Assembly (NCBI GenBank): GCA_020635435.1
Contig: JACJZU010000001.1
Location: 1,064,215-1,128,214, forward strand
Source: Flavobacteriales bacterium
GTDB lineage: Bacteria; Bacteroidota; Bacteroidia; NS11-12g; UBA9320
Direction of reading: 5' to 3'
DNA length: 64,000 nt
Of this stretch, positions 35,462-45,111 are shown piece by piece; within the stretch, counting starts at the first letter, position 1; every line of letters starts with the position of its first letter. The notes under the pieces are model-generated. The model searched no databases, was not told the origin of the DNA, and worked only from the letters and a program-made list of their open reading frames with translations. The position numbers and the translations under genes are program-made.

Positions 35462-37123
35462 ATGGAAAAACCCATCCTATTCTTACTCGACGACGACCCG
35501 GCCGTGCTGCGTTCGGTGGTGCGGGATGTTCGAAAGGAATTCAGAGCAGATTATCGGATATTGAGCACCGAATCGGCGAACGAAGCACTTGAGGCTTTAC
35601 AGGAATTGAAGAAGAAGCAGGAAGTGGTGGCCCTGTTCCTTTCCGATCAGCGCATGCCCGAGATGCTCGGAGTAGAATTTTTGGAGAAGGCCCGCAAGAT
35701 CTATCCGGATGCCAAGCGCATTCTGCTCACAGCTTATTCCGATACTGAAGCTGCGATCAAAGCCATCAACGATGTTCAGCTCGATTACTACCTCATGAAG
35801 CCCTGGGATCCACCGGAGGAGAATTTGTACCCCGTTTTACACGACCAGCTCGATGAATGGATGAGCCATTTCGTACCCCCTTTCAAAGGGATCCGCATTG
35901 TAGGTTTTCAGTGGTCGCCGCGCTCACATGCCATAAAGGATTTTCTTTCAGGCAACCTCATACCATACCGCTGGTTGGATATTGAAATGGATCCCGAGGC
36001 CGGCGAGATGCTGCAAACACACGGATTGAATAAAGACAACCTACCTGTTGTGATCCTGGAAGATGGGGGCGTGCTTGTTAAACCTACCACGGCCGATGTT
36101 GGATTGAAACTCGGTATGGAGATCAAGGCCCGGCAACAGATGTATGATGTGGCCATTATTGGAGCGGGTCCGGCCGGTTTGGCGGCTTCGGTATATGGTG
36201 CAAGTGAAGGGTTGAACACCGTTCTAATCGAGAAAAGAGCGCCCGGGGGGCAGGCTGGAACCAGTTCCCGCATTGAAAACTATTTGGGCTTCCCAAAAGG
36301 CCTGAGCGGAGCAGAATTGAGCCGCAGAGCCATAGCGCAGGCAACGCGTTTCGGAATTGAATTCCTGTCCCCCCAGGAAGTGCGCAACATCGAGGTAAGA
36401 GATCGCTACAAGATTCTGGAGCTTGCCGATGGAAGTATCATCAATGCCCGATCGGTGATCATTACTACCGGCGTAGATTACCGCAAACATCCTGCGGAAG
36501 GTGTCGATAATTTTACCGGAGCCGGAGCATATTACGGAGCCGCAACCACAGAAGCCGGAGCTTGCCGCGACCAGGATGTGTATATAATTGGTGGTGGAAA
36601 CTCCGCCGGTCAGGCGGCGATGTATCTTAGCAAATTCGCCAAGAGGGTTTTCATCGTTGTCCGCAAACCCGACCTCAGCAGCAGTATGTCGCAGTACCTC
36701 ATCAATCAGATCGGAGACACGCCGAATATTCACTTGCTCGGAAATACGGAATTGCTCCGGGCTGGGGGTGATGAGCGCTTAACGGAGTTGGAATTCAGGG
36801 ATAATTCTACCGGCGATCAGAAGACGGTGCCTGCAGGAGCATTATTCATTTTCATTGGTGCTCGTCCGGTTACGGCATGGCTAACCCTGAGCATGATCAA
36901 GGATGAGCATGGTTTCATCGAAACCGGGGTTGGACTCGGCAAGTACGAAGGTTTCAAAAGTGCCTGGAAGTTACCACGCGACCCCTATCTGCTTGAAACC
37001 TGCATACCCGGAATTTTCGCTGCCGGCGATGTGCGTGCAGGAGCTATGAATCGTGTGGCCAGCGCAGTAGGTGAAGGGTCTATGGCGATCAAATTCGTGC
37101 ACCAATATCTAGCGGAGAATTAA
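35462..37123 (+). CDS. Response regulator / glutaredoxin-like / thioredoxin reductase-like fusion
   Basis: 553-aa cytoplasmic three-module protein. The receiver domain (1-125) has acidic DDD (10-12), phospho-acceptor D62 in FLSDQRMP, T90 and K113. A glutaredoxin-like domain (about 142-225) has IVGFQWSPRSHAIKDFL where the C-x2-C should be; both cysteines are Ser (SPRS, 152-155). The FAD/NAD(P)H oxidoreductase (about 228-553) has AIIGAGPAGLAASVYG, PGGQAGTSSRIENYLGFP, IIGGGNSAGQAAMYLSK and GIFAAGDVRAGAMNRVASAVGEG. The reductase's C-x2-C is absent; only C368 (AGACRDQ) is nearby. The domain arrangement and the neighbouring kinase indicate phosphorylation-controlled redox chemistry, with electron acceptor unknown. 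Confidence 0.88.
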   Translation: MEKPILFLLDDDPAVLRSVVRDVRKEFRADYRILSTESANEALEALQELKKKQEVVALFLSDQRMPEMLGVEFLEKARKIYPDAKRILLTAYSDTEAAIKAINDVQLDYYLMKPWDPPEENLYPVLHDQLDEWMSHFVPPFKGIRIVGFQWSPRSHAIKDFLSGNLIPYRWLDIEMDPEAGEMLQTHGLNKDNLPVVILEDGGVLVKPTTADVGLKLGMEIKARQQMYDVAIIGAGPAGLAASVYGASEGLNTVLIEKRAPGGQAGTSSRIENYLGFPKGLSGAELSRRAIAQATRFGIEFLSPQEVRNIEVRDRYKILELADGSIINARSVIITTGVDYRKHPAEGVDNFTGAGAYYGAATTEAGACRDQDVYIIGGGNSAGQAAMYLSKFAKRVFIVVRKPDLSSSMSQYLINQIGDTPNIHLLGNTELLRAGGDERLTELEFRDNSTGDQKTVPAGALFIFIGARPVTAWLTLSMIKDEHGFIETGVGLGKYEGFKSAWKLPRDPYLLETCIPGIFAAGDVRAGAMNRVASAVGEGSMAIKFVHQYLAEN

Positions 37124-37203
37124 ATTGAATTAACGATTCTTTAACACCTACTTAATTCGGAATTTGGAGCTTTAGAGTCTCTTCGCGGAGTAGTGAAGTT
37201 CCC

Positions 37204-39471
37204 ATGCCGGACATTTATCTGATCGCAGTTATTATCCTTTGCATACTGGCCGTTGGCGATCTGATCGTAGGTGTGAGTAACGATGCCGTCAATTTCCTGA
37301 ATTCAGCTCTGGGTTCTAGGGCATCTAATCCGCGGTATATAATGATCATTGCCAGCCTTGGCATACTCATTGGCGCTACTTTTTCGAGCGGAATGATGGA
37401 GATCGCCCGCAAGGGTGTGTTCAATCCGGGTCAATTTGTGTTTGCAGAGATCATGGTGATCTTTTTAGCCGTGATGCTCACCGACATCATCCTGCTCGAT
37501 CTGTTCAATACGCTGGGCATGCCTACGAGTACAACGGTATCCATCGTATTCGAGCTACTGGGGGCAGCCGTTGCGGTGAGCGTATGGAAAATGTATGCGT
37601 CCGGAGAGAATCTGGTCAACCTGGGCAACTACATCAATTCGGCCAAAGCACTGGCCATCATTACCGGGATCTTCGTCTCGGTGGGGATCGCATTCAGCAT
37701 AGGTACCCTGGTTCAGTTTTTCTCCCGCTGGCTGTTCACCTTCGATCTGGATAAACGCATGAAATGGGTGGGTGCGCTGTGGTCGGGACTGGCCATGACC
37801 TCAATGTCCTACTTCCTCCTTTTCAAAGGCATGAATGGAGCCTCGTTCATCGATGAATCAACATTGAACTGGGTTCGGGGTCATACTCCGATCTTGTTGC
37901 TGATCTCCTTCTTATTCTGGACGATATCGATGCAAATACTCGTTGTGGTCTTCCAGGTTAAGATCATGCGCATCGTTGTATTGTTCGGAACTTTTGCGTT
38001 GGCAATGGCCTTTGCCGGAAACGATCTCGTGAATTTCATCGGGGTGCCCATCGCAGGTTTGGACTCCTACCTTCATTGGAAAAGCTCCGATCTCGGCGCT
38101 CAAGAACTGGAAATGACCGCCCTGAGTGAACCGATACGAACCAATACCTATTTGCTGATACTTGCCGGTGTAGTAATGACCCTCACCCTTTGGCTGTCAA
38201 AAAAGGCCCGATCCGTAACCGAAACCGAGATCAATCTCGGAAGGCAAAGCACCGGAGCCGAACGCTTCGCTCCCAATATGTTCTCCAGGGGAATAGTCCG
38301 GATAAGTCTGGCAATTAGCAAAACTGTCGACCGATCTTTACCTGCCTCATTCAAGACCCGACTCGCCCGAAATTTCGATGTGAGCAAAATGGCGAAAGAT
38401 GACCGTCCACCCGCATTCGACCTGATACGGGCCTCGGTGAACCTTTCGGTGGCTAGCACACTCATTGCACTGGCCACAACCCTCAAATTACCGCTCAGTA
38501 CCACGTACGTTTCCTTTATGGTGGCCATGGGAACCTCTCTGGCCGATCAGGCCTGGGGGAGAGATAGTGCCGTCTATCGCATAGCAGGTGTACTCAATGT
38601 GATCGGAGGATGGTTCATGACCGCGCTGATTGCCTTTTCGGTATCGGCGATCCTGGCATCCCTGCTGTCATTCAATCTGCCCTGGGCACTGGCTTCCATA
38701 CTTGTGCTCATTGGCGTGGCGATCTACCATACCTGGAAATGGCATAGTAAAAAGGATAAAAAGGAGAAGGAACGAACCTGGATCGGGAATGGTCCTAAAA
38801 GTTATGCCGAAGCGCACGAGTCGAGTGTGTCGATCCTGCAAACTTCTATCCGACGTACATCAGCCATCTATCAGGATCTGATACAGGGCGTTCTTCAAGA
38901 AAATGGCACTTTGATCGATCGCGCTGAAAAGGAATTTGAAGAACTCCGCTTCAAAAACGAGACATTCCGCTTCACTTTATTTCACGATATCAAATCGTTT
39001 GAGCATGAGAACAGTGAGGTGGCTGAGCTGTACATTCATATCTACGATCTCGAACAGGACATGATCTCGAGTTTGCGGAGTTTGCTCAGCACAGCTACCG
39101 AACATGTCCGGAATATGCTCAGTCCGCTGCGGACCGAACAATACGATCTGCTCATAGATCTCGATATCCGTATGCAGGACTATTTTGGACTGCTCATCGA
39201 GTCCATTTCCGGGAACGGAATGCACAAGCCCGACGACCTTTTGGACCGGAAACGTGCATTGTTACATGCACTAAGGTCCTTTGTATCCCATCATATCGCC
39301 GGTTTGAGAAATGAATCCCTGAGTATGCGCAACCACATACTTTTCATGGATATCCATTTGCACACCAAAGATCTTGTGGCTATCTCGTACCGTCTTGGCA
39401 AACTGATGGCAAGCATGCAGCCCAAGCCTTCCCCGGAGGGGCGATCGCAGTTTGCCAATTCAGGCGCCTAA
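37204..39471 (+). CDS. PiT-family inorganic phosphate transporter with C-terminal PhoU-like domain
   Basis: 755-aa inner-membrane Na+/H+-phosphate symporter. The two PiT signature repeats are GVSNDAVNFLNSALGSRASNP with GMPTSTTVSIVFELLGAA near the N-terminus, and MAFAGNDLVNFIGVPIAG with TLKLPLSTTYVSFMVAMGTSLADQAWG in the second half. About 12 spans run to residue 520. The last 220 residues are soluble and helical (SSVSILQTSIRRTSAIYQDL...HIYDLEQDMISSLRSLL) and look like a PhoU regulatory domain. Such fusions are frequent in Bacteroidota. Follows the redox regulator after 80 bp. Confidence 0.92.
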   Translation: MPDIYLIAVIILCILAVGDLIVGVSNDAVNFLNSALGSRASNPRYIMIIASLGILIGATFSSGMMEIARKGVFNPGQFVFAEIMVIFLAVMLTDIILLDLFNTLGMPTSTTVSIVFELLGAAVAVSVWKMYASGENLVNLGNYINSAKALAIITGIFVSVGIAFSIGTLVQFFSRWLFTFDLDKRMKWVGALWSGLAMTSMSYFLLFKGMNGASFIDESTLNWVRGHTPILLLISFLFWTISMQILVVVFQVKIMRIVVLFGTFALAMAFAGNDLVNFIGVPIAGLDSYLHWKSSDLGAQELEMTALSEPIRTNTYLLILAGVVMTLTLWLSKKARSVTETEINLGRQSTGAERFAPNMFSRGIVRISLAISKTVDRSLPASFKTRLARNFDVSKMAKDDRPPAFDLIRASVNLSVASTLIALATTLKLPLSTTYVSFMVAMGTSLADQAWGRDSAVYRIAGVLNVIGGWFMTALIAFSVSAILASLLSFNLPWALASILVLIGVAIYHTWKWHSKKDKKEKERTWIGNGPKSYAEAHESSVSILQTSIRRTSAIYQDLIQGVLQENGTLIDRAEKEFEELRFKNETFRFTLFHDIKSFEHENSEVAELYIHIYDLEQDMISSLRSLLSTATEHVRNMLSPLRTEQYDLLIDLDIRMQDYFGLLIESISGNGMHKPDDLLDRKRALLHALRSFVSHHIAGLRNESLSMRNHILFMDIHLHTKDLVAISYRLGKLMASMQPKPSPEGRSQFANSGA

Positions 39472-39473
39472 CT

Positions 39474-41378
39474 TCACCGATCGGTTTGTCGGATCGATTC
39501 AGGTATTTCGATGCCCAGGCGCTGAAGTGCCTGAACATGTTCATCACGCTTCGGAAAATTCCCGAGTTGATGATATACTTCTGCCAATTGGCGATGTGCA
39601 TCCCCGTAATCCGGTTGAATTTTTACCAGATCCTCCAATGTGGCAGTTGCCTTGTCGTAATCCTTGATCTTGAAGGCAGCCATTGAAATGAAATTCAGGA
39701 TACGCGGACGTTCCCAGCTGGGTGCTCCGTTTGCTATCGCCAGCTCAAAATCCCGCATGGCCATGCTGTCGTTTCCGGAACGACCGTAGGTAACCCCTCG
39801 GTTCAGGTAATAGGTATAATTACCCGGTTTCAGGGCCAGGGCCTTATCGAACGCCTCGATCGATTTTTGAAATTGATCCAGACTGCCATACGTGTTACCC
39901 AGAGACTTGTAGATCTCCGCTTCGTCGGGTTTGAGCTGTACTGCGATGAGAAAATCTTCCAGCGCCTTTTGGTATTCGCCGTTCTTGCCGCGGTTATTCC
40001 CCCGATTCACATACGCTTCGTGCGTTTGTGGAAAGGTCTTGATCACATTGGTCCATAACGACTCGCCATCCTTCCACGCCTCGCAGGCCTCGCTGGTACG
40101 GTAACCCCAAAAGACACCAAGAACGGCAATCCCGGCCACAGCTGCAATTCGGTATTGTTGCCGGGTATAAAGCCACTGAAATCCATAGCCAAGCAAAACA
40201 CCGAGACCTACATAGGGCAGGTACGTGTAGCGGTCGGCCATGATCACCTTGCCAACCGACAGGAATTGCAGCACCAATGCAACGGTGATCAGGTAAAAGA
40301 ATATAGAGAAGGTGAATACTTTAGATCTTTTGTAGGTATAGATCGCCCCACCGATAACAATGGCCGCCAGAAGGGGCATAACAAGGAACTTGATGGAACC
40401 GGCCTGCTCTAAAGTCGGATAGGGATAGAAAGTACTTAATCCGTATGGCCAAATGAGTTTTACAAAATACATAATGAAGCCGTAGCACGCGAACATCAAT
40501 CGTTGCCCATAACTGATCACATCAAAACTGCCTATGGCCTTTTCCTGAACCTCAATATTGAAGTAACCGTAAAAATTGCCACCTCCCTGTACGTTCACGG
40601 CCATCAGCCCGAAAAAAAGTGCAATAGCAAAATGGGGAAGCTTTTCAAGGATCAGATTCAAACGCAATAGAGGTTTTTGGGTAAGGATCCGACCCTCAAA
40701 ATAGTCGATCAGGAGCAGTACAACCGGGAATACGACCGCCATGGCCTTGGAAAGGCAGGAGAGCACAAAAAATGCCAGTGCGAGAATATAGGCTACTTTG
40801 GATCGGGCATGTTTGTAGTAGAACCAGCTGATAAGCCCCAGAAGGAAGAAAAATACATATAGCACATCCTTACGCTCCGAAACCCAGGCCACCGATTCCA
40901 CATGCATCGGGTGCAAGCCGAAAAGCACCGAGGCTACCACCGCAACAAACCATTTTCCCTTTGTGAGCAGGTGAACAAATACGAAAACCAACAAGGTGTT
41001 CAGGAGGTGGAAGATCAGATTGGTGCGATGAAAAGGTCGGGCATCGGGTATGGTTTCTCCGGCAGGAGGTTTTTTGTAATCACGGTGCAAACTCATCATC
41101 GTTATCGGATGAAAGTTCAGGGATACAACCCGCTTGAACCATCCCTCGGACTGATCGATGTATGGATTTTCAGTAACATAGATCTCATCGTCCCAATTCA
41201 CAAAACCATTGTCGAGAGAGCCGTTATAGGCGATACCGGTTCCGAGCAATACAATTGCCGTATAGATCCATGCCAATACCGGCACATTCCGCAGATCCAG
41301 CCAATTCAAACTGGGTTTCTTCGATTTTGACGAACCCTGGGTTCGCACTTTATTGGGTTTGGTCTTTTTCTGAGCCAC
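39474..41378 (-). CDS. TMTC-like membrane protein with C-terminal TPR repeats
   Basis: 634 aa from a GTG start at 41376-41378. The N-terminal tail is basic and cytoplasmic (MAQKKTKPNKVRTQGSSKSKKP). About 11 spans (40-430) carry the features of eukaryotic TMTC O-mannosyltransferase-like proteins: FVNWDDEIYVTENPYI with the catalytic-type acidic pair, and GLHPMHVESVAWVSERKDVLYVFFFLLGL. Four or more TPR units follow (EAYVNRGNNRGKNGEYQKALEDFLIAVQLKP, AEIYKSLGNTYGSLDQFQKSIEAFDKALALKP). It could glycosylate exported proteins; not demonstrated. Convergent with the phosphate transporter, 2 bp apart. Confidence 0.82.
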   Translation of the reverse strand: MAQKKTKPNKVRTQGSSKSKKPSLNWLDLRNVPVLAWIYTAIVLLGTGIAYNGSLDNGFVNWDDEIYVTENPYIDQSEGWFKRVVSLNFHPITMMSLHRDYKKPPAGETIPDARPFHRTNLIFHLLNTLLVFVFVHLLTKGKWFVAVVASVLFGLHPMHVESVAWVSERKDVLYVFFFLLGLISWFYYKHARSKVAYILALAFFVLSCLSKAMAVVFPVVLLLIDYFEGRILTQKPLLRLNLILEKLPHFAIALFFGLMAVNVQGGGNFYGYFNIEVQEKAIGSFDVISYGQRLMFACYGFIMYFVKLIWPYGLSTFYPYPTLEQAGSIKFLVMPLLAAIVIGGAIYTYKRSKVFTFSIFFYLITVALVLQFLSVGKVIMADRYTYLPYVGLGVLLGYGFQWLYTRQQYRIAAVAGIAVLGVFWGYRTSEACEAWKDGESLWTNVIKTFPQTHEAYVNRGNNRGKNGEYQKALEDFLIAVQLKPDEAEIYKSLGNTYGSLDQFQKSIEAFDKALALKPGNYTYYLNRGVTYGRSGNDSMAMRDFELAIANGAPSWERPRILNFISMAAFKIKDYDKATATLEDLVKIQPDYGDAHRQLAEVYHQLGNFPKRDEHVQALQRLGIEIPESIRQTDR

Positions 41379-41499
41379 GGCCTAATGTTCTGAAAGCGTA
41401 GGGAACGGCTAAGATAGGAATTCATTTCAGTTTTGGACAGAGGGAGATAAATGTATCGCGAATAGAAATCAACGTATCTTATCATCAAGTTCAATTTCT

Positions 41500-41507
41500 T
41501 AGATTTG
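41500..41507 (+). promoter_or_regulatory. -7 element TAGATTTG of the tandem lipoprotein genes
   Basis: Exact TAnnTTTG match ending 6 bp before the ATG at 41514, implying a leader of only a few nucleotides or none. It also excludes the upstream in-frame TTG at 41505 as start, because that TTG is part of the box. Confidence 0.55.
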
Positions 41508-41513
41508 AGAAAT

Positions 41514-42692
41514 ATGAATGTACCGTTCCGATTCGGCATTTTGAGTGTGATCTTCTTGTTGGCTAGCTGCACCCGGGAGGAAAATGCCAGGGTGGAAGCC
41601 GGTGTGGCCACATTCAGCTCAGGTTCCCAGGTCGAGTTTGTCGATTTTCTCGAACATCCGGATGGTGGTTACGTGCTGGGAGCCAATACACTCACAACAG
41701 AAAGTTGGGATTATTGGGTACTCCGGCTCGATGAGGCAATGCGCGTGATCTGGCAAAGGCGTTTAGGGGGTCGTTTCGACGAGGAATTGCAGAAGTTGAT
41801 GATCGATCGCGACGGGAATATCCTGCTTTCAGGGGTTTCGGAATCAATTGATCAGGACAGTTCCCTGAAATTAGAACGGCGAGAGCTCATTTATACGGTA
41901 TTACTCGACCCGAATGGGAGTCAGAAATGGTACCGCACAGATCCCTGGGACAAGCACCCAACCTATGGTTATTTTGATCTCCCCGGCTTTCAACACGTAT
42001 TGGGCGTATTGCAAAACGAAGCAGGCGAATACATCCTTGCAGGAAATTTTGGATCGGTAAATTTCGATCCCAGAACCATTTTCACCGATGAGATCACTCT
42101 GATCAAATTGGATGCAAATGGAACGATACAGCAAAAAGGTTCCCAATACCAGGTAAACGGACATGCGTTCTTCTCCTTTAACGATTCCCTGTATTTCCTG
42201 GGTAGTAATTTGTTCGAAAAGGAATACGGATTTTTTGCTTTTGACCGGAATGGATTTGATGGTTCGGATCCCGCTACTGGAAAGTATGTGATGAGGGGCC
42301 TGAACAGCTTTGGCGGGAATTCTGAATATTACAAAAAGCAAACCTATACACATCCGAATGGATATCTGGATGTTCTGATCGCCGTGAACGACCAGATTCA
42401 AAGAGCGGGCTTCAATACAAACCTTCGTGCATTTACCTTCGATTCCTATGAAGCTCCGGAAGGTCAAATTCGAAGTTTGGGAAGAACCCCCGACGGGAAT
42501 TATTTACTCAATTTTACCAATGGAATACAGCAGGAGTTGGATAGAGATTTCAACGTATTGAAGTCGTTTCACATGAGCTGGAAACCCGTTGAGACATTCA
42601 AATTGAGTGATGGATCCTATTTGGGAGCGAATATGCGATCCGGTGAAATCACTATTATGCGCTTTGATGACAATGGGAAGGTTCTATACTAA
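41514..42692 (+). CDS. Lipoprotein with propeller-like repeats (first of tandem pair)
   Basis: 392 aa, starting MNVPFRFGILSVIFLLASC with a lipobox. The mature part has repeated units of the type DGGYVLGANTLTTESWDYWVLRLDE and DGNILLSGVSES, a pattern seen in beta-propeller lipoproteins of Bacteroidota that lack assigned function. The reading frame overlaps the next gene by 20 bp, so translation is probably coupled. The two proteins share architecture (lipid anchor plus propeller-like strands) and probably arose by duplication. Confidence 0.75.
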   Translation: MNVPFRFGILSVIFLLASCTREENARVEAGVATFSSGSQVEFVDFLEHPDGGYVLGANTLTTESWDYWVLRLDEAMRVIWQRRLGGRFDEELQKLMIDRDGNILLSGVSESIDQDSSLKLERRELIYTVLLDPNGSQKWYRTDPWDKHPTYGYFDLPGFQHVLGVLQNEAGEYILAGNFGSVNFDPRTIFTDEITLIKLDANGTIQQKGSQYQVNGHAFFSFNDSLYFLGSNLFEKEYGFFAFDRNGFDGSDPATGKYVMRGLNSFGGNSEYYKKQTYTHPNGYLDVLIAVNDQIQRAGFNTNLRAFTFDSYEAPEGQIRSLGRTPDGNYLLNFTNGIQQELDRDFNVLKSFHMSWKPVETFKLSDGSYLGANMRSGEITIMRFDDNGKVLY

Positions 42693-43887
42693 GATCGTGG
42701 GGATCGCTCTGATCAGCTTACTATTTTGGGGGTGTTCCGATTCTGCGGAGGAAATGTCGGGTATACGCATGCTTCAACAGGATGACTTTATACCCCGCGA
42801 TATGCACCAATCCGAAGATGGTCGGATAATGATCTATGGATTCAGCAACAAAGCGAACAGCTATCTGATCCGAACGTACGACCGCGCGCTGAATCTAGCC
42901 GGGCAGGAATCCATAGGAATTACAGATATCTATCCATTTGCCGAGATCCTCTATCATAATTTTATGGATGGTTTGCACCTTTTTGTCATCATTAACACGA
43001 TCGATGGTGCAGGTTCCGAACTCCGTCTGCTCGAGATGAATGAAAACCTGCAGGTATTGAAAGACAAGCCGTTTTTCAAGAATCAGGATCCGTTTTATGG
43101 CCGCTATTCGATCAGTGAATTTTCGAAATCAGGTGATAACGGATATCTCTTGGCCATGGATACCACAATGGTTCTCAAATCAGGAGGTTCCAGTTCTCAC
43201 ATGAATAGAGGAATACGGATCATGAAGCTCGATAGTGACCTCGGTTTGATGTGGGAATTCAAAGGCAAGCGTTCCGGTTTGCTCGGAGCGCGGGTCAACT
43301 ATCGCGTACAGGCTATCGAATTGGCGGATGGTCGTGTTTTCTATCATGTCGAGGATCTGCTTCCGCAACCGATCAGTGAGTACATTTCCGTAGTCGGCCT
43401 TTTATCTCCGAACGGGGAATTGATCTACCAAAACACGCAGGAGGCTGAATTTTACTCTTTCCGGGGTGCGGGCCTATCGCGTGTCGGCGACAACGTGTTA
43501 CTCAACTTATCGGCAAACAACGAGCAGATCCAGTATTACCGTGTTTACGACCCACTTACCGGAACAGAGATATCCGAGCGAAGCCTGCCTAAATTTTACA
43601 TCGATCGTACCTTTCCACAGAATCGATTACCAATCGAAATTCCGGAGCAGGGGAGCGGCCTCACTTTGTATCGGATCGACAAGAGACAGCTTATCTTTCA
43701 ACAAGTGAACGCCCAGGGGGAACCCACCTCCCATTTCAACATACCTACCCCTCCACATGAGGATATGGGTCGATATACGCAATGTTTTACATCGGAAGGA
43801 ACCGTCCTCGTGGCCTACAATCTCCTGCGCAATGGACTACCGGAATTTTATTTGATGGAGTTTGGAATGGACGGAGTGATCCGGTGA
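42673..43887 (+). CDS. Lipoprotein with propeller-like repeats (second of tandem pair)
   Basis: 404 aa from ATG 42673 (MGRFYTKIVGIALISLLFWGC, lipobox), which overlaps the end of the previous gene by 20 bp; the longer frame upstream has no signal. Repeated strands such as IPRDMHQSEDGRIMIYGFSNKANSYLIRTYDRALN and ELADGRVFYHVEDLLPQP resemble the preceding protein. Function unknown. The transcript ends at the strong bidirectional terminator at 43934-43982. Confidence 0.75.
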   Translation: MGRFYTKIVGIALISLLFWGCSDSAEEMSGIRMLQQDDFIPRDMHQSEDGRIMIYGFSNKANSYLIRTYDRALNLAGQESIGITDIYPFAEILYHNFMDGLHLFVIINTIDGAGSELRLLEMNENLQVLKDKPFFKNQDPFYGRYSISEFSKSGDNGYLLAMDTTMVLKSGGSSSHMNRGIRIMKLDSDLGLMWEFKGKRSGLLGARVNYRVQAIELADGRVFYHVEDLLPQPISEYISVVGLLSPNGELIYQNTQEAEFYSFRGAGLSRVGDNVLLNLSANNEQIQYYRVYDPLTGTEISERSLPKFYIDRTFPQNRLPIEIPEQGSGLTLYRIDKRQLIFQQVNAQGEPTSHFNIPTPPHEDMGRYTQCFTSEGTVLVAYNLLRNGLPEFYLMEFGMDGVIR

Positions 43888-43933
43888 CCAACAAGCTCAG
43901 GTGAATTCGATCAATCCGCATCGCCGGATCGGT

Positions 43934-43982
43934 CAGGAAGATTTTGGAGGGGGACAGCATTGCCCCCACTCCTGAAATCTTC
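43934..43982. terminator. Long bidirectional hairpin between convergent genes
   Basis: An AGGAAGATTT..GGAG.GGGG arm pairs with CCCC.CTCC..AAATCTTCT across a short GC-rich loop, giving a stem close to 20 bp with a few mismatches. The A- and T-rich outer ends can serve either strand. It separates the lipoprotein pair from the convergent fic gene. Confidence 0.7.
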
Positions 43983-44018
43983 TGCATACAACGAGAATCT
44001 CCTCCGATCAGCGAGAAG

Positions 44019-45077
44019 CTATTCCAGCAAACGCGCCAACCGTTTTAGGCAAGTGTATTCGGTTTCGGCAATGAAGCGATTGAAGTACTGTCCCGTCTCG
44101 GCCGACCGTGCATTTTCAAGCGCATTGTAATAACTGGTCCTACCCTGGGCATCACCCGGAATATTGGCAATGGTATATCCGTTTCCCAAGAGAATCAGAT
44201 TCATGACCAATCGACTTGTTCTGCCGTTTCCATCGATGAAAGGGTGAATGCTCACCAGCCGTTCATGCATTTCCGCAGCCAAAACTACCGGATGAAGGAT
44301 CGACCGGTTGAAGTGATACCATCGGAACATTTCCTCCATCTGCTTCGGCACCAAATAGGGTTGAGGAGGGATGTGCCTGCTTCCACTGATCATCACCGGT
44401 ACACTTCGGTAAACTCCCGCATTGGCAGGATCTATCCCGCGCAACACGATCTGATGGATCTGTTTGACTGTGCGCTCGGTGAGAACAGTGCCGGGTTTGG
44501 CGAGTGACTTTACAAGATCAAGCGCCTCCGAATGGTTCAACGCCTCCAGATGTTCACGCATGCTCTTTCCGCTGATGGTCAACCCTTCACGGATCACAAG
44601 ATGCGTCTCCTGAAGGGAAAGGGTATTGCCCTCTATTCGGTTACTCTGAAAAGTATACTCCAATTCCAGCGCTTGAGTGATCTTTTCAGTATTTCTCGCT
44701 CGTTCCCGATCAATAAGGGCCTTGAGTGAATCGATCTCCCTAAGTATCGATTCCAGATCCGGGTCAACATCACCATTTCTGTCGGCAACCTCATAGCTTA
44801 ATTTTTCTTCAGCGAGTTTGAGGGCCTCGCGGAGATAGCTATCTGAACCGTAATCCCTCAATATACGATCACTCATCCAGGGAATGAGCAGATCACCGTG
44901 CCCAACTCCGAGAAAATCCGCCAAAGCAATAACCTGATCCCTGTTGGGCATGCGCTTTCCATTCTCAAATTTTGAGATCAACGCCTGATCCAAACCGGTT
45001 CCCTGAGAAATATCGATCATACGCAGTTTTTTTTGCTTGCGGATGAGCTTCAGTTGGGTTGGGAAATGCGTTTTCAT
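44019..45077 (-). CDS. XRE-type HTH fused to a Fic-domain protein
   Basis: 352 aa. Residues about 5-65 are an XRE helix-turn-helix (LIRKQKKLRMIDISQGTGLDQALISKFENGKRMP). The Fic core has HPFIDGNGRTSR (278-289), complete for AMP or other nucleotide transfer to protein hydroxyls. An N-terminal inhibitory helix SNRIEG (S145-x3-E149-G150) marks a class II, auto-inhibited enzyme. The HTH and the repeated half-sites in its own promoter suggest autoregulation. Its target is unknown. No separate antitoxin gene is adjacent. Confidence 0.9.
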   Translation of the reverse strand: MKTHFPTQLKLIRKQKKLRMIDISQGTGLDQALISKFENGKRMPNRDQVIALADFLGVGHGDLLIPWMSDRILRDYGSDSYLREALKLAEEKLSYEVADRNGDVDPDLESILREIDSLKALIDRERARNTEKITQALELEYTFQSNRIEGNTLSLQETHLVIREGLTISGKSMREHLEALNHSEALDLVKSLAKPGTVLTERTVKQIHQIVLRGIDPANAGVYRSVPVMISGSRHIPPQPYLVPKQMEEMFRWYHFNRSILHPVVLAAEMHERLVSIHPFIDGNGRTSRLVMNLILLGNGYTIANIPGDAQGRTSYYNALENARSAETGQYFNRFIAETEYTCLKRLARLLE

Positions 45078-45080
45078 AGT

Positions 45081-45111
45081 TGACAGTCATATACATGACA
45101 AATATAGTCAT
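45081..45111 (-). promoter_or_regulatory. fic promoter with clustered TGAC/GTCA half-sites
   Basis: On the minus strand, ATGAC-N7-GTCAT (45111 to 45095) encloses the -7 element TATATTTG (45106-45099). GTCAT-N4-ATGAC and TGACTGTCA follow directly, so four half-sites lie within 31 bp and 4-34 bp upstream of the fic ATG. This is a candidate operator for the HTH of the same gene. Confidence 0.55.
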
